Origin: Prochlorococcus marinus XMU1410
Lineage (GTDB): Bacteria > Cyanobacteriota > Cyanobacteriia > PCC-6307 > Cyanobiaceae
Length of the DNA: 64,000 nucleotides
NCBI RefSeq assembly: GCF_017696085.1
Contig: NZ_JAAORH010000001.1
Location: forward strand, 124,001 to 188,000
Reading direction: 5' to 3'
Each line of letters begins with the position of its first letter. The stretch's first letter is position 1. Under the pieces are notes generated by a model, which was not told where the DNA came from, ran no database searches, and saw nothing but the letters and a program-made list of their open reading frames with translations. Made by a program: the position numbers and the translations under genes. Shown here piece by piece: positions 35,382 through 45,056 of the stretch.

Positions 35382-36527
35382 TTATTCCCTATTTTCTAAG
35401 CTGATCCAATCTCTTGGTGCTGAACCCGTGTAGATTTGCGATGGTCTGAAAATTCTATTTGCTCCAAGTTGCTCTCTCCAATGAGCTAACCAACCTGCCA
35501 CTCTAGATATGGCAAAAATTGGAGTAAATAAATCACGAGGAATACCAAGTTTTCTATAAACAAGACCAGAATAGAAGTCAACGTTAGGGAATATACCCTT
35601 AGGTCCAAGTCTTGGTATTGCCTCTGCCTCAAGTGATTTAGCGACTTCATACATTTCATCTTCTCCAAATCTAATAAAAAGCTCTTCTGCCAGTTTTTGA
35701 AGAATTATTGCTCTTGGATCTTTGACTTTATATTCTCTGTGGCCGAAGCCCATTATCTTGCTTTTATTTTTTATTGCATTATCTAAAAAAGATCCAGCAT
35801 TTTCTGGGGTTTTAATCTCTTCTAACATTGCAATTACATCTTCATTTGCTCCTCCATGCAATGGGCCAGCCAAGGTCCCTACTGCAGAGGCGATGACAGC
35901 ATATGGGTCTGTAAGAGTACTTGCAGTCACTCTAGCGCTAAATGTACTTGCGTTTAAACTATGTTCGGCATGTAGAATTAAACACCTATCAAAAACTTTT
36001 GCAGCTATAGGATCTTGTTCTTTTTCAGTCAGCATGTAGAGAAAATTTGATGAGTAAGTTAAATCATCTCTAGGTTGGATTGGGTCTTGTCCTTTTCTAA
36101 TTAATTGAAACGCAGCAATCATTGTAGGTATCTTTGCTATTAGTCTTATCACTGCGTTGTAGATGTAATTAGGATCATCTATTGCTCTACGTGAATAGAA
36201 GAGTCCTAAAGAAGCTGCACTAGATTGAAGAGCATCCATAGGATGACCGGTTGCAGGGAAACATTTCATCATATCTCTGACTCTAAAACTTAACCTTCGA
36301 TGCATCTGAACTTCTTGTTCGAAATCTCTTAGTTGAATAGCTGTGGGCAATTCACCCCAAATTAATAGGTAAGCAGTTTCTAAAAAACTGCTTTTTTTGG
36401 ATAGTTCCTCAATGGAATAGCCTCTGTACAATAATTTACCTTTGTTCCCATCAATATCACAGATAGATGAATTAGTAACTGGGACACCCTCTAATCCTGG
36501 TTTTAAAATTAGTTTGTTGCTATCCAA
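35382..36527 (-). CDS. gltA: Citrate synthase
   Basis: This 381-residue enzyme of the small (type I, bacterial/archaeal-like) citrate synthase group makes citrate from oxaloacetate and acetyl-CoA, the entry to 2-oxoglutarate for nitrogen assimilation. Active-site histidines lie in LHAEHSLNAST and in GFGHREYK, and the catalytic Asp region reads FPNVDFYSGLVYRKLG. The start is TTG at 36527 (MDSNKLILKPGLEGV). It precedes ndhA on the same strand. Confidence 0.95.
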   Translation of the reverse strand: MDSNKLILKPGLEGVPVTNSSICDIDGNKGKLLYRGYSIEELSKKSSFLETAYLLIWGELPTAIQLRDFEQEVQMHRRLSFRVRDMMKCFPATGHPMDALQSSAASLGLFYSRRAIDDPNYIYNAVIRLIAKIPTMIAAFQLIRKGQDPIQPRDDLTYSSNFLYMLTEKEQDPIAAKVFDRCLILHAEHSLNASTFSARVTASTLTDPYAVIASAVGTLAGPLHGGANEDVIAMLEEIKTPENAGSFLDNAIKNKSKIMGFGHREYKVKDPRAIILQKLAEELFIRFGEDEMYEVAKSLEAEAIPRLGPKGIFPNVDFYSGLVYRKLGIPRDLFTPIFAISRVAGWLAHWREQLGANRIFRPSQIYTGSAPRDWISLENRE

Positions 36528-36653
36528 TTGCTTAATTCAATATCAAATACTTATAGATTAAAGATAGTCAAATAATTTTTAATTAACCACAAGATATTAA
36601 CTTCACAAAAAATTAAAATGATTGTGTTTGAAGCTTGTTTGAATAAATTTAAT

Positions 36654-38120
36654 TTAAAGAATTTTTAATATTGTTTCTTTATATAGAATTGGATTTTTTT
36701 CAGGAATAGATTGACTTATGATTTCTAGAGATTCTTCATTTGATATTTTTAAAATATTTTTAATGAGAAAATTAATTTCCTGCAAATTAGAAAAATATTC
36801 AATTTTATTAGAATTACCATTTTTGATATCAACTTTTGAATAAAGAAAAGCAGATTTATCTTTATTACTTTTGAGATTAAAAAATTTTTTTGATATTTTC
36901 TCTAGTTTTTTACCATCAATTAAATGATTACTTATGATTTGTAAACCTCCTGATTCTATTGAATAGATATTTTCATAAGTTAATTGTTTTATAACATCGT
37001 CTTTTTCTTCAAGAATATCTTTGGAATATATCGAATAAATATCTTCATTTTGTTTCAAAGTATATTTGTTGAAATCTTTTAGTTTTTTAAAAGCACTTAA
37101 ATCAAAATGATCTTCATTATTTTTTTCAAATGTAATAAGCCAATCTTTATTTGAATTGAGAATTAAAATGTTTTGTTTATCATTTTGATTAAACTCTTCA
37201 AAAAAATTGAGTTCAAAATCATTTATTAAAGGTTTTAGATATTTTTCAAAATTTTTTATATCACTAAAAATTGAAATTTCAGTATTATCTCCATTAGTAT
37301 TGTCTTGATTTATTAACTGATCGTAAGTAAGAATATCAATATTTTTTTTATTATTTAGTAAATAGGATTTTAAAATTAAATATTTATTTTTTAAATCAAA
37401 TGTTGTAGCTATAACATCCTCTTTATTCTGAGTAAAAATTTCTTTATCAAAAAATATACTTTCCCAAAATTTATTTGTGAATAATATATTTTTTTCGTTT
37501 TTTAGTCCAAAAAGTACTTCCTCATATTGAAATTTTTTTTCTTTAAAATTATTGCTGGAGTTAATACTATTTTTGATTAATTTTTTATCTGATGAGGCAA
37601 TTATATAATTATCCTCGGTTCGGTATATATAGTTAAGGAAATTTATTTTGTTTTCTCTATTAATTGAAATTATCTCATCAATTTGATCAATTTTATTAGG
37701 CAAATTTAATAAATCGTCTATCGTTTTTTCTGGCTTAATTTTAAAAATAATCAAAATATCATCTTTAAGCTTTTTATTATTTTCAAAAAATGAGATTATA
37801 AGTTCATTGTTATAGATATCTTCTAATTTATTGTTGCCTAGATCTATACCTAAGTAATCTAATATAGAGTCTTGTATTAAAACAAAGTCATCTTGGTTTG
37901 TTGAATTTTTATCTTTTTCATTATTATTAATAATATTAAAACTATCTAAATTTGAAATAAATAATAATTTATTATTTTTAGGTATATATCTTAAGATATT
38001 TAGTTGCTCAATATTTGTACTTTGCTCCTTATTTTTATTAGCAGAAACTTTTTTAAAACCAAAAAAAAGTAATAAAGTTAATAATAGTATTATTGCTACT
38101 ACTCTAAGTTTCATTATCAA
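36654..38120 (-). CDS. DUF3352-like membrane-anchored hypothetical protein
   Basis: This 488-residue protein has an N-terminal membrane anchor or uncleaved signal (LRVVAIILLLTLLLFFGF, about residues 5-22) and a large, very Asn/Lys/Ile-rich outer domain. ILRYIPKNNKLLFISNLDSF resembles the FVPK...SL opening of cyanobacterial DUF3352 proteins, and repeated tests of the form NLKNKYLILKSYLL fit that family. There are no catalytic residues I recognise and almost no Cys. The function is unknown; it probably lies in the periplasm or thylakoid lumen. The extreme A/T codon use is greater than in its neighbours. ATG at 38114 is an alternative start. Confidence 0.7.
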   Translation of the reverse strand: MIMKLRVVAIILLLTLLLFFGFKKVSANKNKEQSTNIEQLNILRYIPKNNKLLFISNLDSFNIINNNEKDKNSTNQDDFVLIQDSILDYLGIDLGNNKLEDIYNNELIISFFENNKKLKDDILIIFKIKPEKTIDDLLNLPNKIDQIDEIISINRENKINFLNYIYRTEDNYIIASSDKKLIKNSINSSNNFKEKKFQYEEVLFGLKNEKNILFTNKFWESIFFDKEIFTQNKEDVIATTFDLKNKYLILKSYLLNNKKNIDILTYDQLINQDNTNGDNTEISIFSDIKNFEKYLKPLINDFELNFFEEFNQNDKQNILILNSNKDWLITFEKNNEDHFDLSAFKKLKDFNKYTLKQNEDIYSIYSKDILEEKDDVIKQLTYENIYSIESGGLQIISNHLIDGKKLEKISKKFFNLKSNKDKSAFLYSKVDIKNGNSNKIEYFSNLQEINFLIKNILKISNEESLEIISQSIPEKNPILYKETILKIL

Positions 38121-38203
38121 TGTTTATTTTTATTTTTAACAATAAACTTCCTACTGCAACTTAATTTATTAAATTGTAAATAACACATAATTTATCCTAT
38201 AAA

Positions 38204-38554
38204 TTGGGAAGTTATCCAAAATCTATAAATGCTTCTAGTCTCAATGATTGGTTTAATTCTGAGAAAGAAGATCCAGTTTTGATTGATGTAAGAGAAGAGT
38301 CAGAGCTTGAAATAGCTCGTTTCTCAAAAGAATTTTTACATATACCAATTAGTAAAGTTACATCAGAATATGTCGAAGAAATATTTGCTGGTTTATTAGA
38401 AAGAGAAATTGTAGTTACCTGTCATGCAGGAATAAGAAGTTATAACTTTTCTCAATGGTGCTTGGATAATAATATTGTGAGCGAAATATGGAATTTGGAG
38501 GAGGGTATTGATGGATGGAGTAGATATATTGACCCATCAATCCCAAGGTATTGA
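38204..38554 (+). CDS. Rhodanese-like sulfurtransferase domain protein
   Basis: This 116-residue single rhodanese domain has VLIDVREESELEIARF and the active-site loop TCHAGIRS, in which C73 would carry a persulfide. It may donate sulfur or act in cyanide or thiosulfate chemistry; the physiological substrate cannot be read from sequence. The start is TTG at 38204 (MGSYPKSINASSLNDW), as no ATG is near. The gene abuts trpB tail to tail with no gap. Confidence 0.88.
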   Translation: MGSYPKSINASSLNDWFNSEKEDPVLIDVREESELEIARFSKEFLHIPISKVTSEYVEEIFAGLLEREIVVTCHAGIRSYNFSQWCLDNNIVSEIWNLEEGIDGWSRYIDPSIPRY

Positions 38555-39799
38555 TTAAATATCTAATGAAGATGCAACAGTATTAACATCTTTGTCGCCT
38601 CTACCAGAGCAATTGATAACTATATGAGTATCTTTTTCAAGAGAAGGGCATAATTTATCTAACCAAGCAAAGGCATGGGAAGTTTCAAGTGCAGGTATAA
38701 TTCCTTCTAGTTCACTAACAAGTCTTAAAGCGTCTAAAGCTTCTTGATCTGTGACTGATCCATATTCTGCTCTTCCTATATCTTTTAAATGGCTATGTTC
38801 AGGTCCTACCCCAGGGTAATCTAAACCTGCACTTATTGAGTGAGCTTCTTGTACTTGACCATTATCATCTTGCAAGAGAAGACTCATTGATCCATGCAAA
38901 ATTCCAACTGATCCTTTAGTGATAGTGGCAGCATGTTTGTCAGTATCAACTCCGCTTCCTGCGGCTTCAACTCCAATAAGACGCACAGAAGTTTCTTTAA
39001 CAAAAGGATGGAAAAGCCCCATTGCATTTGATCCCCCACCTACACAAGCAAGCAAAATATCGGGCAAAGACCCAAATGATTCCAAACATTGTTTTTTAGT
39101 TTCTTCGCCTATAACTGCATGAAAATCTCGCACAATCTTTGGGAAAGGGTGTGGGCCTGCAACAGATCCTAAAATGTAGTGTGTGGTTTCGACATTAGAA
39201 ACCCAATCTCTAATGGCCTCACTAGTAGCATCTTTAAGTGTTGCAGTTCCAGAATTTACAACTTTAACTTCAGCTCCTAAAAGTTTCATTCTGAAAACGT
39301 TAAGGGATTGCCTTTTTATGTCTTCAGCACCCATGTAGATAATACATTTCAAGCCAAATCTCGCACAAACAGTAGCAGTAGCAACTCCATGCTGACCTGC
39401 TCCAGTCTCTGCAATTATTCTTTTTTTGCCCATTCTTATTGCCAATAAAGCTTGTCCAAGTGCATTATTAATTTTGTGAGCCCCAGTATGATTTAAATCT
39501 TCTCTTTTAAGCCATATTCTAGGAGTTGCTTGTTTATTTTTGTAATGTTCAGTAAGTCTTTTGGCTTCATAAAGTGGTGTTTCTCTTCCTACATAAGTCT
39601 TAAGAAGATGATTTAATTCTTCTACAAAAAGTTTATCTTTCCATGCATTAGATGCAGCGTCTTCAAGCTCAAAAAGAGCGGGCATTAGCGTTTCAGGAAC
39701 ATATTGACCACCATATTTTCCAAATCTTCCCTCTTTGGAGGGTTGATTTAAAGCGTCATTTTTATAGTTTTGATCTTTGCGAGAAAATGTACTTACCAC
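38555..39799 (-). CDS. trpB: Tryptophan synthase beta subunit
   Basis: The 414-residue PLP enzyme joins indole and serine. The PLP lysine is K109 in [42 protein letters not shown] and the phosphate-binding [10 protein letters not shown] are canonical. The N-terminal [19 protein letters not shown] is typical. The start is GTG at 39799. TrpA is not in the window; trpG lies at 54836. Confidence 0.97.
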   Translation of the reverse strand: MVSTFSRKDQNYKNDALNQPSKEGRFGKYGGQYVPETLMPALFELEDAASNAWKDKLFVEELNHLLKTYVGRETPLYEAKRLTEHYKNKQATPRIWLKREDLNHTGAHKINNALGQALLAIRMGKKRIIAETGAGQHGVATATVCARFGLKCIIYMGAEDIKRQSLNVFRMKLLGAEVKVVNSGTATLKDATSEAIRDWVSNVETTHYILGSVAGPHPFPKIVRDFHAVIGEETKKQCLESFGSLPDILLACVGGGSNAMGLFHPFVKETSVRLIGVEAAGSGVDTDKHAATITKGSVGILHGSMSLLLQDDNGQVQEAHSISAGLDYPGVGPEHSHLKDIGRAEYGSVTDQEALDALRLVSELEGIIPALETSHAFAWLDKLCPSLEKDTHIVINCSGRGDKDVNTVASSLDI

Positions 39800-39847
39800 T
39801 TTTTCTATAGAATAAGTATTAACTAACTATAGATTATATTGAAAATA

Positions 39848-40159
39848 ATGGGGAAAAAGAATTGGATCGAATTTGATAATCAAGAAAAGAAATCTGAAGA
39901 AACAGCCAAGGTAGATATTTTCAATAAAAGATCAAAAATAAATATTTCAAAACAAAAAAAAGGTAAAAAGGGAAAGACTATTACTTTAATTAGAGGTTTA
40001 GACACTGAGGATGAAATCTTATTAAAAGAATTACTAAAAAAAATTAAAGTTTTTTGTGGGACTGGAGGAACATTAATTGATAGAAATATCCAGTTACAGG
40101 GTGATATGGTATCGAAATCAATTGAGTTTCTTCGTAAAGAGGGATTTCATAATTTATGA
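39848..40159 (+). CDS. SUI1/eIF1-like translation factor (YciH family)
   Basis: This protein of about 103 residues has a Lys-rich N-terminus and a SUI1 domain: KTITLIRGLDTEDEILLKELLKKIKVFCGTGGTLIDRNIQLQGD. It is related to eIF1, which checks start codon selection; the bacterial role is not well defined. ATG at 39848 is preferred to TTG at 39839. The many TTG and GTG starts in this window make such a fidelity factor of interest. The cysC gene follows after 42 bases. Confidence 0.85.
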   Translation: MGKKNWIEFDNQEKKSEETAKVDIFNKRSKINISKQKKGKKGKTITLIRGLDTEDEILLKELLKKIKVFCGTGGTLIDRNIQLQGDMVSKSIEFLRKEGFHNL

Positions 40160-40201
40160 AGCAAGGGTTAGGATAGGTTTTTAATTTTGATGAAGTAAAA
40201 A

Positions 40202-40825
40202 ATGAAAGAACAAAATCAAACAAAGTCAACCAATATAAAGTGGCACAACTTAACTATTGATAGAGAAAAGTTAGAGAAAATGAGAGGTCATAAAGGTATG
40301 GTTATCTGGTTTACAGGTTTATCTGGTTCTGGTAAAAGTACTTTGGCCAACGCTTTAAATGAAGTTTTACACTTAGATGGTTTTTCGACTTATGTGTTGG
40401 ATGGAGATAATATTAGACACGGTTTATGCAAAGATCTTGGTTTTTCGGATGAAGATAGAGAAGAAAATATAAGAAGAATTGGCGAAGTTGCGAATTTATT
40501 TATGAATGCTGGGATAATAACTATTACGGCATTCGTTTCGCCATTTATTAGCGATAGAGATAAGGTGAGAAAAATTATTGGATCTAAGGATTTTATTGAA
40601 GTTTATTGTGCTGCTGATATCACAGTTTGCGAAAATAGGGATATTAAAGGTCTTTATAAGAAAGCTCGTTTGGGTGAAATTAAGGAATTCACAGGGATTT
40701 CTAGTCCATATGAAGCTCCTCTTAATCCCGAAATTGTTGTTGATACAGGTTCGTTAGATTTAAATGATTCCGTTGAAAAAATTATTAATTACCTTAAAAA
40801 AGAAAACTTTCTTAACAAGGCCTAA
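40202..40825 (+). CDS. cysC: Adenylylsulfate kinase
   Basis: The 207-residue kinase phosphorylates APS to PAPS in sulfate assimilation. The P-loop GLSGSGKST lies at 39-47, followed by VLDGDNIRHGLCKDLGFSDEDREENIRRIGEVA, AFVSPFISDRD and the C-terminal FTGISSPYEAPLNPEIVVDT. All are diagnostic of CysC. Length is normal. It runs with SUI1 and converges with purE. Confidence 0.96.
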   Translation: MKEQNQTKSTNIKWHNLTIDREKLEKMRGHKGMVIWFTGLSGSGKSTLANALNEVLHLDGFSTYVLDGDNIRHGLCKDLGFSDEDREENIRRIGEVANLFMNAGIITITAFVSPFISDRDKVRKIIGSKDFIEVYCAADITVCENRDIKGLYKKARLGEIKEFTGISSPYEAPLNPEIVVDTGSLDLNDSVEKIINYLKKENFLNKA

Positions 40826-40840
40826 TAGAAAAATATTAGT

Positions 40841-41377
40841 TCATTTATTTTGAAGATAATTGTCAGGTCCAATATTTGATAACTTACTATTTTTAGTTCT
40901 TACCTGTGAATGTAGATTTTCTCTGAATGCTTTCAAATTTTTCTTTATGGATTCATCAAATAAACTGATCATCTCTATTGCCAATAATCCAGCATTCTGA
41001 CCTCCATTAATTGCAACAGTTGCAACTGGAATTCCAGCAGGCATTTGAACGATTGATAAAAGAGAGTCAATGCCCTTAAGTGTCTTACTCTCTACTGGTA
41101 CGCCAATTATAGGAATGCAAGTTATGGATGCCAGCATTCCTGGAAGATGAGCAGCACCCCCAGCACCGGCAATTATTACTTTTATGTTTTCTGATTCTGC
41201 ATTTTTTGCATATTCCATCATTTCAATAGGTGTTCGATGTGCAGAAAGTATACAAACTTCAGTTTTTATTCCAAATTCTCTTAAAATATCAATGGCTGGT
41301 TTCAATGTTTTTAGATCTGAATCACTACCCATTACGACAGCAATTTTATAAATATCTTTAGATTTTAATTCTGACAA
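40841..41377 (-). CDS. purE: N5-carboxyaminoimidazole ribonucleotide mutase
   Basis: The 178-residue class I PurE acts in purine synthesis. The GSDSDLKTLKPA motif, SAHRTPIEMMEYA, AGAGGAAHLPGM and VPVESKTLKGIDSLLSIVQMP are canonical. PurK, its usual partner, is not seen here. It diverges from chlM across about 90 bases. Confidence 0.96.
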   Translation of the reverse strand: MSELKSKDIYKIAVVMGSDSDLKTLKPAIDILREFGIKTEVCILSAHRTPIEMMEYAKNAESENIKVIIAGAGGAAHLPGMLASITCIPIIGVPVESKTLKGIDSLLSIVQMPAGIPVATVAINGGQNAGLLAIEMISLFDESIKKNLKAFRENLHSQVRTKNSKLSNIGPDNYLQNK

Positions 41378-41466
41378 AATAACAAATCAATTCTTTCCTA
41401 TAATGGCGTGCAATTAATTTGGCGCCAGTTGGTTAGTATAAAAAGAATAAATTTTCATAGAATACT

Positions 41467-42168
41467 ATGACGTCAAATAAGATTATCGAAAAAAGTGAAG
41501 TAAGAGAGTATTTTAATGGTACTGGTTTTGAAAGATGGAATAAAATTTATAGCAAATCTAATGAAATTAATACAGTTCAGAAAAATATTAGGAAAGGACA
41601 TCAAAAAACTGTAGATGATGTAGTCTCATACATCAAAAATTATCCTGAACTAACAAAAAAAAGTTATTGTGATGCAGGCTGTGGTGTAGGAAGTCTTTCC
41701 ATACCTTTATTAAGACTCGGTATAAAAGAACTACAGGTGAGCGATATTTCTTCTGAAATGATTAAAGAAACAAAGAAACGTATTCATGAATTAGGTTTGA
41801 GTCAAGGTAAAATTAAATATGAAGTCTGTGATCTGGAAAAATTAAAAGGATTATTTGATGTTGTAGTTTGTTTGGATGTATTTATTCATTATCCTCAACC
41901 GGTCGCAGAAGAAATGGTTCAACATCTATGCGATTTAAGCAAAGAAAAACTAATTGTTAGCTTTGCCCCTTACACTCCAGTTCTTGCTGTTTTAAAAAAT
42001 ATTGGAAAATTATTTCCTGGGCCAAGTAAAACTACAAGGGCATATACATTGAAAGAAAAGGGTATTATTAATGCTGCTAAAGAAAGAGGATTTAAAGTTG
42101 TTAAAAAGAAATTAAATCAAGCTCCTTTTTATTTTTCAAAACTAATTGAATTCGAAAAAATTAAATAA
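41467..42168 (+). CDS. chlM: Magnesium-protoporphyrin O-methyltransferase
   Basis: The 233-residue SAM-dependent enzyme methylates Mg-protoporphyrin IX in chlorophyll synthesis. REYFNGTGFERWNKIY is the usual ChlM opening. The SAM site is YCDAGCGVGSLSIPLLR near 66-82. VVCLDVFIHYP and LIVSFAPYTPVLAVLKNIGKLFPGPSK are family-specific. It probably acts at the membrane with Mg-chelatase. A TATAAA-like stretch lies upstream near 41437. Its stop is two bases from the convergent regulator gene end. Confidence 0.95.
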   Translation: MTSNKIIEKSEVREYFNGTGFERWNKIYSKSNEINTVQKNIRKGHQKTVDDVVSYIKNYPELTKKSYCDAGCGVGSLSIPLLRLGIKELQVSDISSEMIKETKKRIHELGLSQGKIKYEVCDLEKLKGLFDVVVCLDVFIHYPQPVAEEMVQHLCDLSKEKLIVSFAPYTPVLAVLKNIGKLFPGPSKTTRAYTLKEKGIINAAKERGFKVVKKKLNQAPFYFSKLIEFEKIK

Positions 42169-42169
42169 T

Positions 42170-42898
42170 TTATTTTACTAAATGATTTTCAAGTGCATAA
42201 CGAACTAATTCAGTTCGGCTAGATGTACCTGTCTTGATAAAAAGTCTACTTACATATTTTTCAACATTTCTTATAGATGTCTCAAGCTGTCTTGCAATTT
42301 CCTTGTTCATCAGTCCTTCTGCTACTAGTTGAAGTACACTTGCTTCTCTTGGGGTAAAACTATGAAGATTTATTTTATTTTCTGAATTAGTGGGATTTTG
42401 GTCTGTGAGCATAGATTTAATTTCAGTAATTTGCTTCGCCATTTTGCTTACATCAATATCTGCGAATCTTGCGGCTTCTTTAAGTAAACGTTCTTGTCTG
42501 TTGATTACGTTTTTAACTCTCGCTGTTAATTCATCAGGGTCGAAAGGTTTGGAAATATAATCATCAACTCCTGCGAGATAACCTTCAGTTCTGTCTAGGG
42601 TCATCCCTTTTGCAGTTAGAAAAATAACTGGAGTTCCTCCTAATTTTTCATCCTCTCTAATTTTTGCCAATAAAGTATAACCATTAGCTCGGGGCATCAT
42701 AATATCGCTAATTATCAAATCGGGAAAAACTGTTTGAGCTTTTTCCCAACCATCCTCTCCATCAACTGCAATAAATATTTCAAAGCCTTCGTCTTCTAGA
42801 AATGTTTTCACAGCTGTTCTTAAACCAGGCTCATCATCGACTAGTAAAATTCTTGATTTTCTTACCGGTTCATTATTTATTTGATTAATTTCATTCAT
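42170..42898 (-). CDS. NarL/LuxR-type response regulator (Ycf29-like)
   Basis: The 242-residue regulator has a receiver domain (D21-D22, D65 in LIISDIMMP, T95, K117) and a C-terminal LuxR helix-turn-helix (FTPREASVLQLVAEGLMNKEIARQLETSIRNVEKYVSRLFIKTG, about 178-221). A linker of about 50 residues joins them. The receiver looks intact for phosphorylation. It resembles the plastid/cyanobacterial Ycf29 (TctD-like) group; the target genes are unknown. No kinase is adjacent. It diverges from the cysteine desulfurase gene by about 60 bases. Confidence 0.85.
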   Translation of the reverse strand: MNEINQINNEPVRKSRILLVDDEPGLRTAVKTFLEDEGFEIFIAVDGEDGWEKAQTVFPDLIISDIMMPRANGYTLLAKIREDEKLGGTPVIFLTAKGMTLDRTEGYLAGVDDYISKPFDPDELTARVKNVINRQERLLKEAARFADIDVSKMAKQITEIKSMLTDQNPTNSENKINLHSFTPREASVLQLVAEGLMNKEIARQLETSIRNVEKYVSRLFIKTGTSSRTELVRYALENHLVK

Positions 42899-42957
42899 TT
42901 TTTAAATTCTTAAATTTGATTTTCTAGTAATAAACAGAATTTTATATACTAAACATA

Positions 42958-44103
42958 ATGCTATCAACTCCCATACTACTAGACTATCAATCTTCGACTC
43001 CTTGTTCTAAAGATGTTGTTGATTCTATGAAACCTTTTTGGAGTGAGATATTTTCTAGCCCTGCAAGTAAATCTAATTTGGCGGGGATTAATGCAAGCGC
43101 TATATTGGAAGCCTCAAGAGAAAAAATAGAACAAAATTTATTTCTTAAGAATAAAAAAGTTATTTTTACAAGCGGGGCAACTGAATCTAATAATTTAGCT
43201 TTATTAGGTTTTGCTAGAAATTTTTATAAAAAAACAGGAAATAATGGACATATTATTACCTTAAAAACGGAGCATAAAGCTGTTTTGGAGCCCCTAAACC
43301 AACTAAAAAAAGAGGGATTTATGGTTACAGAAATTAATCCTGAGAAAGATGGCTTAATTTTAGAAGAAAAATTCAAAAAAAATATAAGAGAAGATACATT
43401 TCTGGTTAGTGTCATGTTGGCAAATAACGAAATAGGAGTTATTCAGCCCATAGAGAATATTTCAAAGATATGTAAATCGAGAGGAATTACATTTCACTCT
43501 GATTTTGCACAATGTTTAGGTTATATGCCGTTAGACAACCTTTTGTCAGATGTAAACATGATAACGATGAGTTCTCACAAAATATATGGTCCTAAAGGGA
43601 TAGGACTTCTTTTAATTGATGAAGAAATTAATCTTGAGCCTTTAATTGTTGGAGGAGGTCAGGAATATGGTCTTAGGTCTGGCACATTACCTCTTCCTTT
43701 AGTAGTTGGCTTTGCTAAAGCAATAGAGATAGCAGTTTTTAATCAAAAAAATAATTCTGAGAAATTACTTTTTTACAGAAATAACCTTTTAGAGGGGTTG
43801 TTAAAAAATAATTCTGGTTTATTAATTAATGGCTCCATAGAAAAAAGATTACCTCACAATTTAAATTTGACTGTGTTGGATATAAACGGAGCAAAGTTTC
43901 ATAAACTTTTAAAATCTAAAATAATTTGTTCTACTGGATCTGCATGTAGTAATGGTGAACCATCTCATGTTTTACTAGCCTTAGGTAGATCTCTTAAAGA
44001 AGCAGAATCTTCAATAAGGTTAAGTCTTGGATTAAGCACTAACTCAGACGATATAAAACTAGCAATTCATATTCTTACAAATACGATCAGATCATCACGA
44101 TAG
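42958..44103 (+). CDS. Cysteine desulfurase (NifS/IscS family)
   Basis: The 381-residue PLP enzyme takes sulfur from cysteine for Fe-S clusters or tRNA thiolation. The PLP lysine is K208 in SSHKIYGPKG, and the persulfide cysteine is C330 in CSTGSACSNG. TSGATESNNLAL and EIGVIQPI are typical. The start is ATG at 42958, and the protein begins LSTPILLDYQSSTP. It belongs to the NifS/IscS class rather than SufS, judged by the long catalytic loop. Confidence 0.93.
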   Translation: MLSTPILLDYQSSTPCSKDVVDSMKPFWSEIFSSPASKSNLAGINASAILEASREKIEQNLFLKNKKVIFTSGATESNNLALLGFARNFYKKTGNNGHIITLKTEHKAVLEPLNQLKKEGFMVTEINPEKDGLILEEKFKKNIREDTFLVSVMLANNEIGVIQPIENISKICKSRGITFHSDFAQCLGYMPLDNLLSDVNMITMSSHKIYGPKGIGLLLIDEEINLEPLIVGGGQEYGLRSGTLPLPLVVGFAKAIEIAVFNQKNNSEKLLFYRNNLLEGLLKNNSGLLINGSIEKRLPHNLNLTVLDINGAKFHKLLKSKIICSTGSACSNGEPSHVLLALGRSLKEAESSIRLSLGLSTNSDDIKLAIHILTNTIRSSR

Positions 44104-44116
44104 AAATTATTGGCTT

Positions 44117-45019
44117 TTAATTTAATTGAGCAATTCTTAACTTTCCACTTCTAGCTCTTTTATTTAGTTCAACTTCTTGTTCGGAAGGAGTTATTGGCTT
44201 TTTTGTCAGGTTTTTTAGTCTTTGATCATTCTTAAAACAACTTTTAACTAACCTATCCTCAAGGGAATGAAAACTAATAATAGAAATAATACCCCCTGGC
44301 AAAAGCCATTCAGGTACAACTTGCAAAAATTTTTCTAATACTTCAATTTCTTTATTAACAGCAATTCTTAGTGCTTGAAATGTTCTTGTTGCGGGATGTA
44401 TTTTTTTATATCTTTGTTTTGGTGGGAAACAGCCTGCAATAGAATAAGCTAACTCTTTTGTTCCAGAATATTGCCCATTTTCCTTCAAATCCAATTTTAT
44501 TTTCCTAGCAATCTTTCTTGATAATCTCTCCTCTCCATATTTATAGATTAGGTTAGCTAGATCTTTTTCATTTAAAGCCTCAATTAATTTCTCTGCATCA
44601 ACATCAAGAGAAGGATTCATGCGCATATCAAGTGGACCATCTTTTTGGAAACTAAATCCTCTTTTAGGGTCATCAATTTGGTTACTATTTACTCCAAGAT
44701 CTGCAATCACAAAAGAAACTTTTTCTTTTGGTACAAAATCCGCAAAATTTGAAGCCCTTATATCAATCCTATTTTTAAACTCGTCAAGTTTTTTTGATGC
44801 TGATTTTCTCGCGAATGGATCTTGATCAAGTCCAATTATATTTAAATCCGAATATTTTCTTAATAAATGATAAGAGTGCCCGCCTCCGCCTAAAGTTGCG
44901 TCTATTCCCTTAAGTTGATTGTTATGTAACAGTGGGTAATGCTCTAATGAGGCCATAATCTCATCTGTCATAACTGATTTATGATTGAAAAAAGATGAAT
45001 CAGATAGGTCAGTTTGCAT
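44117..45019 (-). CDS. rsmH: 16S rRNA (cytosine-1402 N4) methyltransferase
   Basis: The 300-residue RsmH/MraW begins with HKSVMTDEIMASLEH, has the SAM motif GIDATLGGGGHSYHLL, and ends with RLVKSCFKNDQRL and the KPITPSEQEVELNKRARSGKLRIAQ tail. It methylates the ribosomal P-site RNA. GFSFQKDGPLDMRMNPS is family-specific. It diverges from ndhH by 37 bases, so its promoter must overlap that of ndhH. Confidence 0.96.
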   Translation of the reverse strand: MQTDLSDSSFFNHKSVMTDEIMASLEHYPLLHNNQLKGIDATLGGGGHSYHLLRKYSDLNIIGLDQDPFARKSASKKLDEFKNRIDIRASNFADFVPKEKVSFVIADLGVNSNQIDDPKRGFSFQKDGPLDMRMNPSLDVDAEKLIEALNEKDLANLIYKYGEERLSRKIARKIKLDLKENGQYSGTKELAYSIAGCFPPKQRYKKIHPATRTFQALRIAVNKEIEVLEKFLQVVPEWLLPGGIISIISFHSLEDRLVKSCFKNDQRLKNLTKKPITPSEQEVELNKRARSGKLRIAQLN

Positions 45020-45056
45020 AACTTTCGACTAAGATTTATTTAGAAGTTAAATTTTA

